Assembly: GCF_000327065.1 (NCBI RefSeq)
Contig: NC_019936.1
Location: 4,120,001-4,184,000 of the forward strand
Direction of reading: 5' to 3'
DNA: 64,000 nt
Origin: Stutzerimonas stutzeri RCH2
GTDB lineage: Bacteria > Pseudomonadota > Gammaproteobacteria > Pseudomonadales > Pseudomonadaceae
Shown here: positions 60,701-64,000 of the stretch, piece by piece
How the letters are laid out: every line of letters begins with the position of its first letter
Numbering within the stretch: the stretch's first letter is position 1
The notes under the pieces: model-generated
Told to the model about the DNA's origin: nothing
Seen by the model: only the letters and a program-made list of their open reading frames with translations
Database searches by the model: none
Translations under genes and position numbers: made by a program

Positions 60701-62293
60701 TTGGTTAAAAAATGTGCACCCCGTCTGGCCATCTGGCTCTGCCTCATCGCGGGCACAGCCGTCGCCGAGCCAGTCGCTACCCAGCCGACGCCACTGGCTG
60801 ACGCGCTGCAAAGCCTGCCGCAGAGCTGCCCTTCACTGCCGAGCAAGCTCGAACCGGCCGCGCTGCAGCGGCTCTCGGCGTTCTACCAAGCAGTGCACCA
60901 CCAGCCGGTGTGGAATGCCTACGCCATGCTCGACGGCCTGCTGCAGCAACTCGCAGCACTGGCGGACGATGGCTTGGAACCCGCCCAGTATCAGCCGGAA
61001 CGCATTCGCGCGCAGTTGCAGCGCCCCTCCCCCGCGCTACTGCAGCGCGAGTGCAGCGATATCCTTGCCAGCCATGCCTACCTTGAAGCGCTTTATCACC
61101 TGTCCCATGGCCGCCTGCGGCAGGCGGCCGTCGAGCCGATCTGGCGCAGTCCCGACCTGCCGGAGCCTGATGATACCGGGCCGCTGGTGCAGATCGCCGT
61201 ACAAGGCCTCAGCGACCTGCCGAGTGCCTTCGAGCGTGCCCGCCCGGAGCATGCGCTCTACCGCGATCTGCGTGCCGCTTATGCGGCGGCACGTCAGAAC
61301 TCGCTGCCCGCCTGGCGACCCATGCCGGCCGGCCCGACGCTACGACCGGGGATGAGCGATGCGCGGGTGCCGCTGCTGCGCGAACTGCTGCTCGCCGGCG
61401 CCGGCAGTACGCCCGCCATGGAGCTGCGTTACGACGACGAGCTGGTCGAGGCGGTGAAGGGCTTCCAGTTGCAGCACGGACTCGAGGATGACGGCATCGT
61501 CGGAGCCGCCACGCTGGCCGCGCTGAACGTCAGCCCGGCCAGCCGTCTGGACCAGCTGCGCATCAACCTCGAGCGGCTGCGCTGGATCACTCGTGACCTC
61601 GAGCCGCAGTCGCTGCTGGTGGATATCGCCGGCGCGCGATTGATCTATTTCCGCGACAGCTGCCCCTTCTGGCAGACCCGTACCCAGGTCGGCCGCGAGG
61701 CACGCCAGACTCCGCCACTCAAATCACGAGTCACGCGCCTGACGCTGAACCCCACCTGGACGGTGCCACCGACTATCCTGCGTCAGGACAAGCTGCCCCT
61801 GATCCGTCAGGACGTCGGCTACCTGGCGCGCCACCAGATGCGCGTCCTCGACGCACAGGGCAACAGCCTGGACCCGCATAGCGTCGACTGGAACAACCCG
61901 CACGGCATCCTCCTGCGCCAGGATGCCGGCCCGGACAATCCGCTTGGCCAGGTCGCAATCCGTTTCGCCAACCCGTTCTCCGTGTACCTGCACGACACAC
62001 CGAGCCAACCGTTGTTCGGTCGTGCCTCGCGGGCGTTCAGCTCCGGCTGCGTAAGGGTTGAAGCCGCCATGCAGCTGGCTGACCTGCTGCTCGAGCCCGG
62101 CGAACGGGAAACCGTTGCCACACTGCTGCAGACCGGCAAGACGCACGAATATCGACTGGCGCGCCCGACGCCGATCCTGATGGCCTACTGGACAGCCGAC
62201 ACCGACGAAAATGGCCGCCCTGTATACCGCCCGGACATCTACAAGCGCGATGCCGCGCTGCTGCAGGCATTGAACGCCGCCCGGCGGCTTTGA
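60701..62293 (+). CDS. L,D-transpeptidase, YcbB (LdtD)-like
   Basis: A 530-residue periplasmic protein with a signal peptide (MVKKCAPRLAIWLCLIAGTAVA). Peptidoglycan-binding type helices are followed by a PG-binding domain (VEAVKGFQLQHGLEDDGIVG) and the L,D-transpeptidase domain with HDTPSQPLFGRASRAFSSGCVRVEAA (SGCVR Cys). YcbB/LdtD forms 3-3 cross-links and can bypass penicillin-binding proteins. TTG 60701 has GGAG seven bases upstream and encodes the signal peptide. An upstream in-frame extension is unlikely. Confidence 0.9.
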   Translation: MVKKCAPRLAIWLCLIAGTAVAEPVATQPTPLADALQSLPQSCPSLPSKLEPAALQRLSAFYQAVHHQPVWNAYAMLDGLLQQLAALADDGLEPAQYQPERIRAQLQRPSPALLQRECSDILASHAYLEALYHLSHGRLRQAAVEPIWRSPDLPEPDDTGPLVQIAVQGLSDLPSAFERARPEHALYRDLRAAYAAARQNSLPAWRPMPAGPTLRPGMSDARVPLLRELLLAGAGSTPAMELRYDDELVEAVKGFQLQHGLEDDGIVGAATLAALNVSPASRLDQLRINLERLRWITRDLEPQSLLVDIAGARLIYFRDSCPFWQTRTQVGREARQTPPLKSRVTRLTLNPTWTVPPTILRQDKLPLIRQDVGYLARHQMRVLDAQGNSLDPHSVDWNNPHGILLRQDAGPDNPLGQVAIRFANPFSVYLHDTPSQPLFGRASRAFSSGCVRVEAAMQLADLLLEPGERETVATLLQTGKTHEYRLARPTPILMAYWTADTDENGRPVYRPDIYKRDAALLQALNAARRL

Positions 62294-62394
62294 TCGGAAA
62301 ACAGCCTACTGGTCGACCAAAGACCGCGCCGTTCGTCGGGGATTTTCTCGCCTGCCGTCTGAACCTCGTGCCCTCGGCGTAGTCTTTTGCTGAC

Positions 62395-62423
62395 CCCTCG
62401 ACAGCGGCTCTCGCTGCCGAGGG
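62395..62423 (+). promoter_or_regulatory. Hairpin enclosing a Shine-Dalgarno sequence
   Basis: CCCTCG-A-CAGCG-GCTCT-CGCTG-C-CGAGGG forms 11 paired bases with one mismatch. Its 3' arm contains GAGGG, the best ribosome-binding site for the GTG at 62433. It is followed by TTCTCTTT, so it could also be a terminator of the upstream gene or a transcription attenuator. The stretch 62294-62394 shows nothing else. Confidence 0.5.
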
Positions 62424-62432
62424 TTCTCTTTC

Positions 62433-64000
62433 GTGACCCGTCTGAATTACTCAGCGCCATGGACAGCCGAGCAGGACATTTTGAACGCCGATTACAGCGC
62501 CCCCGCAGCGACCTGGAACGAAGCTGAACGGCTGGCCGCACTGGCTCGCTATCCCGCGCTGGACGACGCCTCCGACGCGGATTTTGCCGAGCTCGCCGCC
62601 ATGGCTGCGCAGCTGTGTGCCTGTCCGGCTGCGGCTATTCATTTCATCGATGCGCAGTTTCAGCATTGCAAGGCCGCCATCGGCCTGGCGCAGCAACCGC
62701 TGGCGCGCGAACGTGCGCTGTGCGCCGAGGCCATTCTGCAAGCCGGACCGCTGGTGGTGCATTGCGCCAACGACACGTCCACCCAACTGGAATTGCCACG
62801 TTTTGGCGATGGAGAGATTGCCGGCTTCTATGCCGCGGCCATCTTGCGTGACGACGACGGCCTGGCGCTGGGCACCCTTTGCGTCTGCGATCATCAGCCT
62901 CGCGAGCTGACGGCGCGCCAGGCCGCACAGCTGCAGGCCGTGGCACGGCAGGTGATGGCATTGCTGGAGTTGCGCCGGCTCCGCGCCGAGGAGGAGCGCA
63001 GCCGGCAGATCATCGACAGCGCCCAGGATTACGCCATCCTCGCTACCGACCCGAACGGCTACATCACCAGCTGGAACAGCGGTGCACAGTTGCTGCTCGG
63101 CTGGTCCGCCGAAGAAGCCATCGGCCAGCACGCCAGCATGATCTTCACCGACGAGGACCGCGCACGTAGCGTCGACGAACAGGAAATGCGCACAGCGCTC
63201 GAGCAAGGCAGAGCCATCGATGAGCGCTGGCACCAGCGCAGCGACGGCTCACGCTTCTGGGGCAGCGGCATCCTCACCCCGCTACTGGCCAATGGCCGCC
63301 CGCGGGGGTTCGTGAAGATTCTGCGCGACCTCACCGAGAGCCGCTTGCAACAGGCTCGCGCGCGCCAAACCGAAGAGCGCTACCGCACCCTGGTCGATCT
63401 GAGCCCACAGATGGTCTGGCAGTGCGACGCGCAGGGACAGTTGAGTTTCTGTAACAGCTACTGGTGCGAGTTCACCGGACTCGACGAGGAGCAATCGCTC
63501 GGTGAAGGCTGGCTGGCGGCGATTGCCGCCAGCGAGCGCGAGGCGACCGTCGAACAATGGCGGCAGGCCATGGGTCGCGAATTGCCGTGTCGGCTCGAGC
63601 TGCCGCTACAAGATGTCGATGGCAGCCTGCGCTGGTTTCAGGCCAACGCCGCACCCGTCTACGACGCGGACGGCAGCCTGCTGCACTGGATCTGTGTGGC
63701 GCAGGACGTCGACAGTCGCCGGCGATCGGAAATGCAGCGTCTGGAAAGCGAAGCCTTTACCCGCCTGCTGCTCGACTCGGCCAACGAAGGCTTCTACTCC
63801 ATCGACCGCAGCGGGGCGGTGACCCTGTGCAACGATGCATTTCTCAACCTGCTCGGCTTCACCAGCCGGGACGAGGTACTTGGCCGCCAACTGCACCAAC
63901 TGATCCACCACAGCCATGCCGACGGCAGCCCCTACCCGGTCCAGGACTGCCCGATCCAGCATACGGCGATCACCGGCGAACCTCGCCATGTCGAACACGA
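62433..64000 (+). CDS. GAF/PAS multi-sensor signalling protein, 3'-truncated
   Basis: The frame is open to the window end, giving 522 residues. GTG 62433 (VTRLNYSAPWTAEQD) has GAGGG nine bases upstream. A GAF domain (about 30-180; ALGTLCVCDH) is followed by three PAS domains (about 195-310: DSAQDYAILATDPNGYITSW; 320-435; 445-522: DSANEGFYSIDRSGAVTLCN), joined by short helices. A histidine-kinase or diguanylate-cyclase output is expected beyond the window. I cannot say which. Confidence 0.85.
   Translation, partial: MTRLNYSAPWTAEQDILNADYSAPAATWNEAERLAALARYPALDDASDADFAELAAMAAQLCACPAAAIHFIDAQFQHCKAAIGLAQQPLARERALCAEAILQAGPLVVHCANDTSTQLELPRFGDGEIAGFYAAAILRDDDGLALGTLCVCDHQPRELTARQAAQLQAVARQVMALLELRRLRAEEERSRQIIDSAQDYAILATDPNGYITSWNSGAQLLLGWSAEEAIGQHASMIFTDEDRARSVDEQEMRTALEQGRAIDERWHQRSDGSRFWGSGILTPLLANGRPRGFVKILRDLTESRLQQARARQTEERYRTLVDLSPQMVWQCDAQGQLSFCNSYWCEFTGLDEEQSLGEGWLAAIAASEREATVEQWRQAMGRELPCRLELPLQDVDGSLRWFQANAAPVYDADGSLLHWICVAQDVDSRRRSEMQRLESEAFTRLLLDSANEGFYSIDRSGAVTLCNDAFLNLLGFTSRDEVLGRQLHQLIHHSHADGSPYPVQDCPIQHTAITGEPRHVEH

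Overview
The window looks like the chromosome of a Pseudomonas of the P. stutzeri (Stutzerimonas) type. It is GC-rich and densely coded, and it carries recognisable Pseudomonas neighbourhoods: fbp/glgP, nudE-cysQ, pckA-hslO-hslR, rimB-rimK, envZ-ompR (AmgS-AmgR type), tex, gshA, argE-argA and pit-DUF47. There is no insertion sequence, prophage, integrase, tRNA, rRNA or CRISPR array in it. The species assignment is inferred from gene content; no 16S or alignment was available.

Layout. 1-9 kb: a truncated lipoprotein gene, then a minus-strand group (blc-like lipocalin, small lipoprotein, DUF924, fbp) and glgP, followed by a YkgJ-type cysteine-cluster protein, a thioesterase-like protein, the nudE-cysQ operon and the HAD nucleotidase yrfG. 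9-13 kb: a large hybrid histidine kinase, fdhD and a glycine-zipper protein. 13-19 kb: a four-gene minus-strand operon for acyl-CoA and alcohol oxidation with a divergent LysR regulator. 19-25 kb: a tightly overlapping six-gene operon with RsbR, RsbS and RsbT (a Gram-negative stressosome), a GHKL-PP2C fusion phosphatase, a soluble histidine kinase and a REC-PAS-HK-REC hybrid kinase. No sigma factor or RsbW/RsbV pair is present in the window, so the output is probably two-component signalling.

24.8-26.0 kb is the most unusual stretch. A cold-shock gene is flanked by two copies of a ~180-bp element. Read on the minus strand, each copy has a GacA-type upstream element, a TAATCT -10 box, a run of short hairpins presenting GGA in the loop, and a strong intrinsic terminator. 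I interpret these as a tandem pair of RsmX/RsmY-type small RNAs that sequester CsrA/RsmA.

26-36 kb: a secreted DUF4432 sugar-epimerase-like protein under a palindromic TGAAACGTTTCA site, a histidine phosphatase, an HPF-like ribosome factor, a lipoprotein/MFS/Tat aldo-keto reductase group, a soluble FIST-domain chemoreceptor and recQ. 36-50 kb: a small secreted DUF2790 protein, a nitroreductase, pckA, hslO, a PAP2 phosphatase, hslR, rimB-rimK, envZ-ompR, tex, a PaaI-type thioesterase and gshA. Much of this block keeps company with the same genes in E. coli. 50-64 kb: a secreted alpha/beta hydrolase, argE-argA, pit with its PhoU-like partner, a CYTH-CHAD triphosphatase, an orphan GspE/PilB-type ATPase, a small palindromic element with an 8-bp tandem repeat, two divergent L,D-transpeptidases and the 5' part of a GAF-PAS sensor protein that runs off the window.

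Taken together the window combines central metabolism (gluconeogenesis, glycogen breakdown, arginine and glutathione synthesis) with many signalling genes. The stressosome operon converges on one Rsm-type sRNA gene, and the second lies about 0.85 kb further on beyond the cold-shock gene. Nearly all boundaries come from reading frames, Shine-Dalgarno spacing and overlaps, and functions come from recognised motifs.
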